Below, one piece after another: positions 8,170-17,315 of a DNA stretch of 64,000 bases. The stretch lies in assembly GCA_903882665.1 (NCBI GenBank), contig CAIRXW010000014.1, positions 1 through 64,000 of the forward strand, written 5' to 3'. Under the pieces are notes generated by a model. It was given only the letters and a program-made list of their open reading frames with translations, was not told the origin of the DNA and made no database searches. This stretch comes from an uncultured Chlorobiaceae bacterium (GTDB lineage Bacteria > Bacteroidota > Chlorobiia > Chlorobiales > Chlorobiaceae). A program made the translations under genes and the position numbers. Each line of letters opens with the position of its first letter. The stretch's first letter is position 1.

Positions 8170-9015
8170 TCAATGTCGGAGAGGCAGATTGTAGAGTGTT
8201 TCATCAAGCCGGTTTTGTATCACCATCCGCTCACTCGTCAGTTCCACCGTGCCGCAGGCGAAGCGGGTGTGTGCGTTGCGGTTTACGAAGGCAGGCAGCA
8301 CGACAAAGTGGATGCCGCTCCACAGAGCGTAGCCGCCGTAATGATAATGGCCGCTGAGGCAGACTTTGACGGCAGGGGAGGAGGCAAGCAGCTCGGCAAT
8401 CTCTCGGTGGTTCCAGAGGAGACCATGATTTTGGTCGGTGGTTTCGGGAAGCAGCGGGAAGTGGCAGATGATGATCGCCTGTTCACCGGAATGCTCCGCC
8501 ACTTCAAGCTCTTCTTGCAGCCACGCCTTCTGCCGGGTTCCGACTGCGCCGCAGTAGTCGTGCAGTTCGGGGTGTGCATGAAAGCGGGCAAGGTGCTGGC
8601 GATCCTCCTCTGTTTCAGGTGTGCGAAGCACTGACACGTCCATGCCGTCAAGCACGATAAAGCGGAACCCTTGCATGGTAAATGAATAAAAGGTGCTATC
8701 CAAAGCAAGAGCCTCCATCAGCTCCCGGCGTGGCAGGGCGAGGCAGTGGTTGCCGATGACGTGGCGGATGGTGGCGGTAAATGGCTTAAAAATGGATTGC
8801 ACTTGCCGGAGCTCTTCGTGTTTGAAGGCGTCGCTCCCCTTGATCAGATCGCCGAGCTGCAGGAGAAAATCAACATTGTGACCTTTCCAGCACTCCATGC
8901 AGGCACGAAGCTCTGCGGCAGTTGCCTCTGCTGCCGCAGTTTCGCTCTCCGCGGAGAAGTGGATGTCGGTGATGATGCCAAACCGGAGAGGATTGCTGTT
9001 GGCAGAGCCAGCCAT
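8170..9015 (-). CDS. Calcineurin-like metallophosphoesterase
   Basis: A 281-residue cytosolic phosphoesterase with the full two-metal motif set in order: DIHF, GDLIKG, GNHC, CHFPLL and SGHYHYGG. Length and spacing resemble Mn-dependent ADP-ribose/CDP-alcohol diphosphatase-like members, but the substrate cannot be fixed from sequence. The ATG overlaps the prfB stop by one base (TGATG on the minus strand), so the two genes are probably translationally coupled. It converges on the small gene ending at 8119. Confidence 0.9.
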   Translation of the reverse strand: MAGSANSNPLRFGIITDIHFSAESETAAAEATAAELRACMECWKGHNVDFLLQLGDLIKGSDAFKHEELRQVQSIFKPFTATIRHVIGNHCLALPRRELMEALALDSTFYSFTMQGFRFIVLDGMDVSVLRTPETEEDRQHLARFHAHPELHDYCGAVGTRQKAWLQEELEVAEHSGEQAIIICHFPLLPETTDQNHGLLWNHREIAELLASSPAVKVCLSGHYHYGGYALWSGIHFVVLPAFVNRNAHTRFACGTVELTSERMVIQNRLDETLYNLPLRH

Positions 9016-10110
9016 CAGTCGCCGAATTCGGAGAGATATTTTTCCATGAATTCGTCGAGGTCTCCGTCAAGCACGGTCTCAACGTCGAACCGCTCGTAGT
9101 TGGTGCGGTGATCTTTGATGCGCCGGTCGTCGAGCACATAGCTTCGGATCTGGCTTCCCCATTCGATTTTTTTCTTTTTGCCCTCGATCTCCCGCTTTCT
9201 GGCATCCTCTTCGTCGCGCTGCCGCTGGTAGAGCTGGGCCATCAGCATTTTCATGGCGCGTTCCCGGTTCTGAAACTGTGAGCGCTCCTCCTGGCAGCCG
9301 ACCACAATGCCGGTCGGGAGATGCTTGATGCGCACGGCAGTTTCTACCTTGTTGACGTTCTGCCCCCCCTTGCCGCCGCTGCGGAAGGTTGAAAGTTCGA
9401 GATCCTCCTTGCGTACCTCTATTTCAACATCGGGAGGAGCTTCAGGATAGGTGTAGACACTCGCAAATGAGGTGTGCCGCCGGGCGTTGGAGTCGTAAGG
9501 CGAGACGCGCACCAGCCGGTGAACACCGTTTTCAGCTTTCAGATAACCGTAGGCGTAGGGTCCCTCTATTTCAAGTGTCGCGGTTTTGATGCCCGCACCG
9601 TCGCCCTCCTGGTAGTCGTCGGTATAGATCTTGAACCCCTTGCGTTCAGCCCAGCGCAAATACATGCGGTAGAGCATCTCTGCCCAGTCCTGCGCCTCGG
9701 TACCACCTGCTCCGGCATGGATGGTGATAAGGGCGTTTCCGGGATCATCTTTACCCGAGAGCATGTTTTTGAATTCAACAGCCGAGATATCCTGCTCGAT
9801 TGATGCAATAATGGCGGTGAGCTCATCGCCGAACGATTCGTCGTCAAGCTCTATGGCAATGTCGAACTCATCCTGGCAGGCGCGCGCCTTCGTGGCTATC
9901 TTTGCGTATGCGTCAGTCCATGACTTGTGTTCGTTCAGCTCCTTCAGTATTTTGTTGGCCGCCTTCTGATCGTTCCAGAAGGTTGGGTCAAAAGAGATTT
10001 TTTCAAGATCTTCTATTTTTTCCTTACGCTGGTCGACGTCAAAGATACCCCCGTAACTGTTCGAGGCGACGATGAATCTCCTGCAGTCTTTCTTTTTGTG
10101 GTTCAAACAT
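9015..10110 (-). CDS. prfB: Peptide chain release factor 2, with programmed +1 frameshift
   Basis: RF2 recognises UGA and UAA and hydrolyses peptidyl-tRNA. The true start is the ATG at 10110-10108 ([20 protein letters not shown]). Codon 24 is an in-frame TGA (10041-10039), and the remaining 341 codons lie in the +1 frame starting with GAC (Asp), giving about 364 residues, the usual RF2 length. Conserved features are GGQ in [14 protein letters not shown] and the recognition loop, here SPY in [16 protein letters not shown] where RF2 usually has SPF. The longer open frame reaching 10181 is not the real N-terminus. The downstream phosphoesterase overlaps by one base. Confidence 0.96.
10036..10050 (-). 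promoter_or_regulatory. prfB programmed +1 frameshift site
   Basis: On the minus strand the sequence reads CGG GGG TAT CTT TGA C. The CTT slippery codon is followed by TGA and C, and a GGGGG internal Shine-Dalgarno-like stretch lies three bases upstream of CTT. This is the classic RF2 autoregulatory site: low RF2 lets the ribosome slip from CUU to UUU and continue in the +1 frame. Confidence 0.95.
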
Positions 10111-10314
10111 GATTGTTCATTTGCCTGGTTTTTGATCAAAACGGTTGTCCTCAAAGAACAATTATTTTCAGGAGAAATCAAAGGAGTTGTTGGTATTGGC
10201 TGATTTGAAGGGTTTCATCGAAATTAGAAAGAGTATCTAAGCAAAAAAGTAAAGGAGTTTTCATATTTTCCCTTCTCTACGGATACCTCCGGCCATTAAT
10301 CAGAGATTCAGCAG

Positions 10315-12327
10315 ATGAACCAAGCATTCCGACGGGCGGCACCCCAATACAGTAATCAACCCTTTGACGGCCGTCAGCGGGTTGTCATAGAAAATGTTTC
10401 ACCTGAACTTGATGGCGGCAACTATGCAGCCAAAGCGGTTGAGGGTGAGCGCGTGGTTGTTGAGGCCGATATTTTTGTTGATGGCGCCGATACCATCATG
10501 GCGGAACTCCATTTCCGGATCGCTGGCAGTGATGAGTGGCACGCTTCGCCGATGGAGCCGCAAGGCAATGATCGCTGGAAAGGCTCCTTTTTTGCAGGAA
10601 CGCCGGGACGCTATGAATATACCCTCGAGGCAAGGGTTGACCATTTTCAGACATGGAAAAAGGGGCTGGTGAAAAAAATTGCGGCTGGCCAGGATGTTTC
10701 GCTTGACTTGCAGATCGGTGCGCTCCTTGTGGATAAGGGGGCTGAACGGGCTGGAGCTGCCGATGCCGCCATGCTCAATTTTATTGCCTCGTGCCTCCGT
10801 TCAGAGGAAAGGGAGGAGGCTGCAACTGCCGCGCTTGACGCCGAGCTTGGCCAGCTCATGGAGCGTTATCCCGACAAGAGCTGTGCCTCCCTCTATGACA
10901 AGCTGCTCGGATTGACCGTGGAGCAGAAAAAGGCGGGATGCAGTGCCTGGTATGAGCTTTTCCCCCGTTCATGGGGAGCAGAGCCAGGCAAACATGGCAC
11001 CTTTAATGATTGTCGTCGTCAATTGCCCTTGATCGCCGGTATGGGGTTTGATGTGCTCTATCTGCCACCCATTCATCCAATAGGCTACAGCAAACGGAAG
11101 GGAAAAAACAATGCGCTTGTTGCCGCTCCCGGTGAGCCGGGAAGTTGCTGGGCAATTGGCAACCGCGACGGAGGGCACAAGGCGGTTCACCCGGAACTTG
11201 GTACGCTGGAAGATTTTACGGAATTTGTTGCGGAGGCGGAGAAGCTTGGTATCTCCGTGGCGCTCGATATCGCTTTTCAGTGCTCGCCCGACCACCCTTA
11301 TGTGCAGGAGCACCCGCAGTGGTTCACCTGGCGTCCCGACGGTACGGTGCAGTTTGCCGAAAACCCGCCCAAACGATATGAGGATATCCTCCCCATCAAC
11401 TTTGAGTCAGTTGACTGGCAGAACCTCTGGATTGAACTGAAAAGCATCTTTCTTTTCTGGATCAGCAAGGGGGTGAAAATTTTTCGTGTCGACAATCCCC
11501 ATACAAAAGCATTCCCTTTCTGGGAGTGGGCCATTGCCTCAATCCGCGAGGATTATCCGGATACCGTATTTCTTGCCGAAGCCTTCACCCGCCCGAAACT
11601 GATGGCGCGGCTTGCCAGGGTGGGTTACAGCCAGTCATACAGCTACTTTACCTGGCGCAACAGCAAGCATGAACTGCAAGAGTACGTGACCGAATTGACC
11701 TCAGCGCCGCTGAAGCATTTCATGCGGGCGAATTTCTGGCCGAACACACCTGATATCCTGCATGAAGAGCTCCAGCAAGGGGGACGGGAGAAGTTCATTA
11801 TACGACTTGTTTTGGCCTCAACGCTCTCGTCGAACTACGGCATGTACGGCCCTGCCTATGAGCTGTGCGAAAACGTGCCGGTTGGCGAAGGCAAGGAGGA
11901 GTACCTTGATTCTGAAAAATATGAGATCAGGCAATGGGATCTTGATCGGCCCGGCAATATTCGTGCGGAGATTACCCGCATCAACCGTATCCGTAAAGAG
12001 AACCCGGCCCTGCAACAGAATTCCGACATCACTTTTGTGCGTATTGAAGATTCGCCGGGTCATGAACATGAGCAGTTGATGGGCTATGTGAAGCGGTCGG
12101 AAGAGGATGGCAACATTATTCTGACGGTGGTCAATCTCGACCAGTTTGGCACGCAGGGAGGGTGGCTCCGCTTTCCGCTTGAGCGTTTCAACCTCTCGCC
12201 CCATTACACATTTACGGTTGAGGATCTGCTCAACGGCTCACGTTACCAGTGGAGCGGTGAATGGAACTTTGTGGAGATTAATCCACAGCTCATGTCAGCA
12301 CATATTTTCAGGGTAACGCTGGCCTGA
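10315..12327 (+). CDS. glgE: Alpha-1,4-glucan:maltose-1-phosphate maltosyltransferase
   Basis: GlgE (670 residues, usual length) transfers maltose from maltose-1-phosphate to the non-reducing end of alpha-1,4-glucan. An N-terminal beta-sandwich (about residues 20-130) and helical region precede a GH13-type barrel. The barrel shows YLPPIHPIGYSKRKG, the nucleophile Asp in IFRVDNPHTKAFPFWEW and the acid/base Glu in FLAEAFTRP. The C-terminal beta domain ends about residue 670. The treS-mak fusion starts 50 bp downstream, so the two genes carry the trehalose, maltose, maltose-1-phosphate, glucan route. Confidence 0.95.
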   Translation: MNQAFRRAAPQYSNQPFDGRQRVVIENVSPELDGGNYAAKAVEGERVVVEADIFVDGADTIMAELHFRIAGSDEWHASPMEPQGNDRWKGSFFAGTPGRYEYTLEARVDHFQTWKKGLVKKIAAGQDVSLDLQIGALLVDKGAERAGAADAAMLNFIASCLRSEEREEAATAALDAELGQLMERYPDKSCASLYDKLLGLTVEQKKAGCSAWYELFPRSWGAEPGKHGTFNDCRRQLPLIAGMGFDVLYLPPIHPIGYSKRKGKNNALVAAPGEPGSCWAIGNRDGGHKAVHPELGTLEDFTEFVAEAEKLGISVALDIAFQCSPDHPYVQEHPQWFTWRPDGTVQFAENPPKRYEDILPINFESVDWQNLWIELKSIFLFWISKGVKIFRVDNPHTKAFPFWEWAIASIREDYPDTVFLAEAFTRPKLMARLARVGYSQSYSYFTWRNSKHELQEYVTELTSAPLKHFMRANFWPNTPDILHEELQQGGREKFIIRLVLASTLSSNYGMYGPAYELCENVPVGEGKEEYLDSEKYEIRQWDLDRPGNIRAEITRINRIRKENPALQQNSDITFVRIEDSPGHEHEQLMGYVKRSEEDGNIILTVVNLDQFGTQGGWLRFPLERFNLSPHYTFTVEDLLNGSRYQWSGEWNFVEINPQLMSAHIFRVTLA

Positions 12328-12377
12328 TACCGATCAATATTTTAATTCAGTCACTTTTTATTACTAACGAATTCAAC

Positions 12378-15300
12378 ATGTATCAACCCGAACCGCTCTG
12401 GTACAAAGATGCAATTATTTACGAGGCGCATGTCAAAACCTTTTATGACAGCAACAATGACGGTGTAGGAGATTTCCGGGGGTTGCGCCAAAAGCTCGGC
12501 TATCTGCAAAGTCTCGGCGTTACGGCCATCTGGTTACTTCCCTTTTACCCCTCGCCGCTGCGTGACGATGGCTACGATATTGCCGATTATATGAGCGTCA
12601 ACCCCGACTATGGGACGATGGAAGATTTCAGGGAGTTTCTTGAGGAGGCACACACTCTTGGCCTCAAGGTGATTACCGAGCTGGTGGTGAACCACACCTC
12701 CGACCAGCACGCATGGTTTCAGCGTGCACGGAAAGCGCCCGCAGGCTCACCTGAGCGGAACTTTTATGTCTGGAGCGACGACTCTAACAAATACTCAGAA
12801 ACCCGTATTATTTTTCAGGACTTCGAGTCATCCAACTGGACGTGGGATCCGGTTGCCGGGCAATATTTCTGGCACCGCTTCTATCATCACCAGCCCGACC
12901 TGAACTTTGAAAATCCCGAAGTCCACAAGGCGCTTCTCAGCGTGCTCGATTTCTGGCTTGGCATGGGTGTTGACGGGCTGCGGCTCGATGCGGTACCCTA
13001 TCTTTATGAGGAGGAGGGAAGCAATTGCGAAAATTTGCCCCAGACCTACGACTACCTGAGGGCGTTGCGCTCCTATGTTGATGAGCACTACCCCAACCGT
13101 ATGCTGCTTGCCGAAGCCAACCAGTGGCCTGAAGATTCCGCAGCCTATTTCGGCACAGGGGATCTCTGTCACATGAACTTCCATTTTCCCCTGATGCCGC
13201 GCATGTACATGGCGCTTGCCACCGAAGACCGTTTTCCCATTCTCGATATTCTTGAACAGACTCCTGAAATTCCGGAGAACTGCCAGTGGGCCTCGTTTTT
13301 GCGTAACCATGACGAACTGACGCTTGAAATGGTCACCGATGAGGAGCGTGACTATATGCGCCGGGTCTATGCCAACGATCCCAAGGCACGCATCAACCTC
13401 GGTATCCGCCGCCGTCTTGCGCCGCTTATGGCCAATGATCGCCGCAAGATTGAGCTGATGAACATCATGCTCCTCTCACTGCCTGGTACACCGGTGCTTT
13501 ACTATGGTGACGAAATCGGTATGGGCGACAACTTCTACCTTGGTGACCGCGACGGCGTTCGCACTCCCATGCAGTGGAACTCTGACCGCAATGCAGGTTT
13601 TTCTCGTGCCAATCCCCAGCGGCTTCAGCTTCCGGCCATCATTGATCCTGAATATCATTATGAGGCGGTCAACGTTGAGGTGCAGGAGAGCAATGTCAAC
13701 TCTCTCCTCTGGTGGATGCGCCATACCATTTCAACGGCCCATCGCTACAAATCGCTCAGCCGTGGTACCATTGAGTTCCTTGAGGTGAGCAATCCCAGGG
13801 TGCTGATTTTTATCCGCCAGTTTGAGGATGAAACCATACTCAGCGTTATCAACCTTTCAAGGAATGCCCAGGCGGTGACCATCGACCTCTCCCGTTTTGA
13901 CGGTTTTGTGCCCGAAGAGGTCTTTAGTTTGAATCACTTCCCGAAAATCAGGAAGAGTCCCTACATGGTCTCTCTTGGTGCCTACGGTTACTTCTGGCTG
14001 AAGCTGGTCAAGGATACCGAAAATGCCGACACTCGCCCTTTCCTTGAAAGCTCCTTTGCCACACCATCGCGTTGGCAAAACATCTTTACTGGCAAAATCC
14101 GCGAACGGCTTGAAACGGAGATTCTTCCCCAGTACTACAATGCGAGTCGCTGGTTTGGCGGCAAGGCACGCAACATCATGCGCATCTCCATCATCGATAC
14201 CATTCCTGTTGAAGGGATGGCCAAGGCAAAGCTGCTGGTGACTGAAGTGCGCTACTCAAGCGGTGAAAACGAGCGCTATCAACTGCCGGTCTGTTTTTCA
14301 ACGCTCTCGATGATCACGTCGTTGGATGACAACTTCTACAAACGGGTGATTGCAAGGGTGACTGTTGGCGATGATGAGGGCTATTTGTGCGACGCAACCT
14401 TCGACAGCCGCTTTTTGAGCCACCTCTATGAGCTGGTTACCGGCAAAGAGGTGTGGCAGGGCAAGGCGGGCCTTGTATCGGGCATGAAGTCGATGAAGCT
14501 TGAGGCTATCACTGAAAAAGCGGTTGGTCGTGAGCAGGAGCCATACCTCATGGGTGTCGAACAGACCAACACCTCAATCCGCTTCCATAACGACCTATGT
14601 CTTAAGCTCTACCGCCGCATTGAAGTGGGAGTCTCTCCCGAGGTGGAGATGTGCAGCGCACTAAGCGATCATACCTCATTTAAAAACCTGCCGGACTACC
14701 TTGGTTCACTGAACTATGAGCAGAGCCGCACCAGTCGGTACTCGCTTGGCATTCTGCAGCATTACGTGAAAAACGAAGGTGATGCCTGGCAACTTTCGCT
14801 TGGGCATGTGCAACGCTATTATGATGACCTTCTTGCAAGAATCAGCAGCGGTATTGTACTGCCTCCGCTGCCAGGTCTGAGTGGCGATCCCGTGCAGCTC
14901 CCCGCCATCATGCACGAGCTTCTTGGCGAAGCCTATCTTGGCATGATTGAAAAGCTGGCTGAAAGGACGGCTGAAATGCACCTCTCACTGGCCTCGCTCG
15001 ACAGCGACCCGGCATTTGCACCGGAAGCCTTTACCACGCTCTACCAGCGCTCTATCTATCAGGCGATGTGCGAGCAGGTGAAACGCGCAGTCATTCTCAT
15101 ACGCGAAATCATGGAGAAAATGACGCCGGAGCAGCAGCAGCTTGCCACTCTTTTTGTGCAAAAGCAGAAACAGATCTTGCAGCAGTTTGAGCCAGTCAGG
15201 GTTGAGAAAATCGATACACTTAAAATCCGCATTCACGGCGACTATCATCTCGGTCAGGTGCTTTTTACCGGCAAGGACTTTGTGATTATTGATTTTGAGG

Positions 15301-15680
15301 GAGAACCCTCCCGTCCACTTTCCGAGCGCAAAATCAAACGCTCGGTTTTCCGCGATATTTCAGGGATGCTCCGTTCCTTCGATTATGCCGCCTTCAGTGT
15401 GCTGCAGCAGGGCAACTCCGTCATTCGTCCTGAAGAGCGGCTTGCCCTTGAGCCCTGGGCTGACCGGTGGAGCTTCTATGTTGGGCAGCACTTTATCGAC
15501 AGCTATTTCGAAAAGACGAGAGGCAGCGATATTGTTCCGGCAGAACCCAAGCAGCGGGAACATCTGATGCGGGCCTACTTGATGAACAAGGCGGTTTACG
15601 AACTCAATTACGAGTTGAACAATCGTCCTGACTGGGCATCCATACCGCTCAGGGGAATTTTGAAGATTCTGGAGTCGTAA
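12378..15680 (+). CDS. treS: Trehalose synthase/maltokinase fusion
   Basis: An 1100-residue fusion of trehalose synthase (TreS, trehalose-maltose isomerisation) and maltokinase (Mak, ATP-dependent maltose-1-phosphate formation). Residues 1-545 form the GH13 TreS part: FYDSNNDGVGDFRGL, the nucleophile in DGLRLDAVPYL, the Glu in LLAEANQWPED and the Asp in FLRNHDELTLE. Residues about 575-1095 form Mak, with ASRWFGGKAR, the kinase catalytic loop in RIHGDYHLGQV and metal-binding IIDFEGEPSRP. Cotranscription with glgE is likely (50-bp gap). The fusion channels maltose directly to phosphorylation. Confidence 0.95.
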   Translation: MYQPEPLWYKDAIIYEAHVKTFYDSNNDGVGDFRGLRQKLGYLQSLGVTAIWLLPFYPSPLRDDGYDIADYMSVNPDYGTMEDFREFLEEAHTLGLKVITELVVNHTSDQHAWFQRARKAPAGSPERNFYVWSDDSNKYSETRIIFQDFESSNWTWDPVAGQYFWHRFYHHQPDLNFENPEVHKALLSVLDFWLGMGVDGLRLDAVPYLYEEEGSNCENLPQTYDYLRALRSYVDEHYPNRMLLAEANQWPEDSAAYFGTGDLCHMNFHFPLMPRMYMALATEDRFPILDILEQTPEIPENCQWASFLRNHDELTLEMVTDEERDYMRRVYANDPKARINLGIRRRLAPLMANDRRKIELMNIMLLSLPGTPVLYYGDEIGMGDNFYLGDRDGVRTPMQWNSDRNAGFSRANPQRLQLPAIIDPEYHYEAVNVEVQESNVNSLLWWMRHTISTAHRYKSLSRGTIEFLEVSNPRVLIFIRQFEDETILSVINLSRNAQAVTIDLSRFDGFVPEEVFSLNHFPKIRKSPYMVSLGAYGYFWLKLVKDTENADTRPFLESSFATPSRWQNIFTGKIRERLETEILPQYYNASRWFGGKARNIMRISIIDTIPVEGMAKAKLLVTEVRYSSGENERYQLPVCFSTLSMITSLDDNFYKRVIARVTVGDDEGYLCDATFDSRFLSHLYELVTGKEVWQGKAGLVSGMKSMKLEAITEKAVGREQEPYLMGVEQTNTSIRFHNDLCLKLYRRIEVGVSPEVEMCSALSDHTSFKNLPDYLGSLNYEQSRTSRYSLGILQHYVKNEGDAWQLSLGHVQRYYDDLLARISSGIVLPPLPGLSGDPVQLPAIMHELLGEAYLGMIEKLAERTAEMHLSLASLDSDPAFAPEAFTTLYQRSIYQAMCEQVKRAVILIREIMEKMTPEQQQLATLFVQKQKQILQQFEPVRVEKIDTLKIRIHGDYHLGQVLFTGKDFVIIDFEGEPSRPLSERKIKRSVFRDISGMLRSFDYAAFSVLQQGNSVIRPEERLALEPWADRWSFYVGQHFIDSYFEKTRGSDIVPAEPKQREHLMRAYLMNKAVYELNYELNNRPDWASIPLRGILKILES

Positions 15681-15741
15681 AAAGAGGTATCAGGGAGAGG
15701 TGCTTTTTGTTTCAACGTGCAGCGGGTATCGGGGAAACACC

Positions 15742-16380
15742 ATGGAGGTAACGACAATAGAGACATCAGTGCGCGGGAAGTATCTTCTTCGTTTGCCCGC
15801 GCACTCCGGCCCGGCCCCGCTTCTTGCGGGGTTTCATGGTTACGGTCAGACGGCAGAAGATGAGTTCCGTCTGCTTTGTGCCATTCCCGGTTCTGAACGC
15901 TGGTTCTGCTGCGCCATTGAGGCGCTTCATTCCGTCTGCACCACGGCAGGCAACGGCGGTGCAAGCTGGATGAGCAGCCGTGATCGTGATCATCAGATCG
16001 AAGAGAATGTGCACTATGTTGATGGGGTGATTGAGCGTATCAGGGCACTTTATGCTGTAAATGGGACACTCTGCTTCCACGGCTATTCGCAGGGTACCGG
16101 AATGGCCTCCCGTGCGGCCCTGCTTGGCCGTCACCGGTCAGAGCAGCTCATGCTCCTCGGTGGTGATATTCCGCCGGAACTCTCCGTCAGTGACCGTATG
16201 GGCAGGGTGCACCTTGCCCGAGGCAGCCGTGACCGGCTCTATTCCAGGGAGCGCCATGAGCAGGATGCGGCGAGGCTGCAGGAGGGTGCTGTGCCTGTTG
16301 TTGTCAGTGAGTTCATGGGTGGTCACCGGGTCAATGAAGCATACCTGAAAGCTGCGGGGGAGTTTCTGGAGGGAGCGTAA
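15742..16380 (+). CDS. Alpha/beta hydrolase (phospholipase/carboxylesterase type)
   Basis: A 212-residue serine hydrolase. Motifs are the oxyanion-side HGYGQTAEDEF, the nucleophile elbow GYSQG (Ser in CFHGYSQGTGMASRAAL) and a C-terminal His in GGHRVNEAYL. The size fits the carboxylesterase/phospholipase family. The ATG at 15742 with GGGG upstream is preferred; an in-frame GTG at 15700 would add 14 residues that do not fit the fold. It lies 61 bp after treS-mak and is separated from convergent mazG by 2 bp. Substrate unknown. Confidence 0.85.
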   Translation: MEVTTIETSVRGKYLLRLPAHSGPAPLLAGFHGYGQTAEDEFRLLCAIPGSERWFCCAIEALHSVCTTAGNGGASWMSSRDRDHQIEENVHYVDGVIERIRALYAVNGTLCFHGYSQGTGMASRAALLGRHRSEQLMLLGGDIPPELSVSDRMGRVHLARGSRDRLYSRERHEQDAARLQEGAVPVVVSEFMGGHRVNEAYLKAAGEFLEGA

Positions 16381-16382
16381 AG

Positions 16383-17192
16383 CTATCTGCGCTTTGCATC
16401 CCTCCACAGCAGGTCGAGCTCTTCGGGGGTGTATTCCTGCCAGTTCCGGTCTGATGCCTGTACTGTTTCTTCAATGTGGCGGAAGCGGCCCATGAACTTG
16501 TTGGTGGCTTTGCGGAGGGCATCTTCGGGGTTGGTTCCGATGAAGCGGCTGTAGTTGACAAGGGTGAAGAGCAGGTCGCCGAACTCCTCCTCCCGTTCCT
16601 CTTTGCTGGCAGCCTCTTTCAGCTCCCTGACCTCTTCGGCAAGTTTGTCGAGCACCCCTTCGTCGCTTGGCCAGTCGAAGCCGACACCGGCAACCTTTTT
16701 CTGCACACGGTAGGCGCGCAACAGCTCCGACATCGCATTTGGCACCCCGTCGAGCATACTTTTGCGCCCCTCCCTGAGCTTGAGCCTCTCCCAGTTTTGC
16801 AGCACAACCTCTTCTGTTTCGGCAATGACCTCTCCGAAAACGTGCGGGTGGCGGCTGATGAGTTTGTGGCAGAGCGCATCAAAAACTTCGCTAAACGAGA
16901 AGCTTCCGCGCTCTTCGCCGAGGAGAACCTGAAACGAGAGATGCAGAAAGAGGTCGCCGCACTCTTTTTTCAGCTCGTTCTCATCATGCTGGTCGATGGC
17001 GTGGATCAGTTCGTAGCTCTCTTCGAGCAACAGGTGGGCCAGCGACTCCGGAGTCTGCTTCCGGTCCCAGGGGCACTCCTGGCGCAACACCTCGACAAGG
17101 CTAAGGGCGCGCAGGAACTGCTCCGAAAGGGTTCTTTCCCTCTCTGCCAAAATATCTTCCTTCAACTGCTCGATCGTTCTTTTTTCAGCCAT
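16383..17192 (-). CDS. mazG: Nucleoside triphosphate pyrophosphohydrolase MazG
   Basis: A 269-residue all-alpha NTP pyrophosphohydrolase that cleaves NTPs to NMP and PPi, a house-cleaning activity. Two tandem MazG domains are visible. The first has CPWDRKQTPESLAHLLLEE and ELIHAIDQHDENELKKECGD (ExxE plus ExxD metal motif). The second has EEVRELKEAA and EEEFGDLLFTLVNYSRF. Length agrees with two-domain MazG of E. coli type. It converges on the esterase gene and diverges from mnmE. Confidence 0.95.
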   Translation of the reverse strand: MAEKRTIEQLKEDILAERERTLSEQFLRALSLVEVLRQECPWDRKQTPESLAHLLLEESYELIHAIDQHDENELKKECGDLFLHLSFQVLLGEERGSFSFSEVFDALCHKLISRHPHVFGEVIAETEEVVLQNWERLKLREGRKSMLDGVPNAMSELLRAYRVQKKVAGVGFDWPSDEGVLDKLAEEVRELKEAASKEEREEEFGDLLFTLVNYSRFIGTNPEDALRKATNKFMGRFRHIEETVQASDRNWQEYTPEELDLLWRDAKRR

Positions 17193-17315
17193 TGCAATTC
17201 AATCCTCTTTTCTTCGGTTTCGCCGCCCAAATGTGGTTGAAGTTACGCTTTCTTGCCGCTATTTCCGTATACTTGCCCATGAAGCTGACCCATACAATTT
17301 TGCTATCCAGGAGCC

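Noticed and set aside
16476-17240. 254-codon frame antisense to mazG
   Set aside because: Entirely antisense to a well-supported gene with full motif set; a codon-bias shadow.
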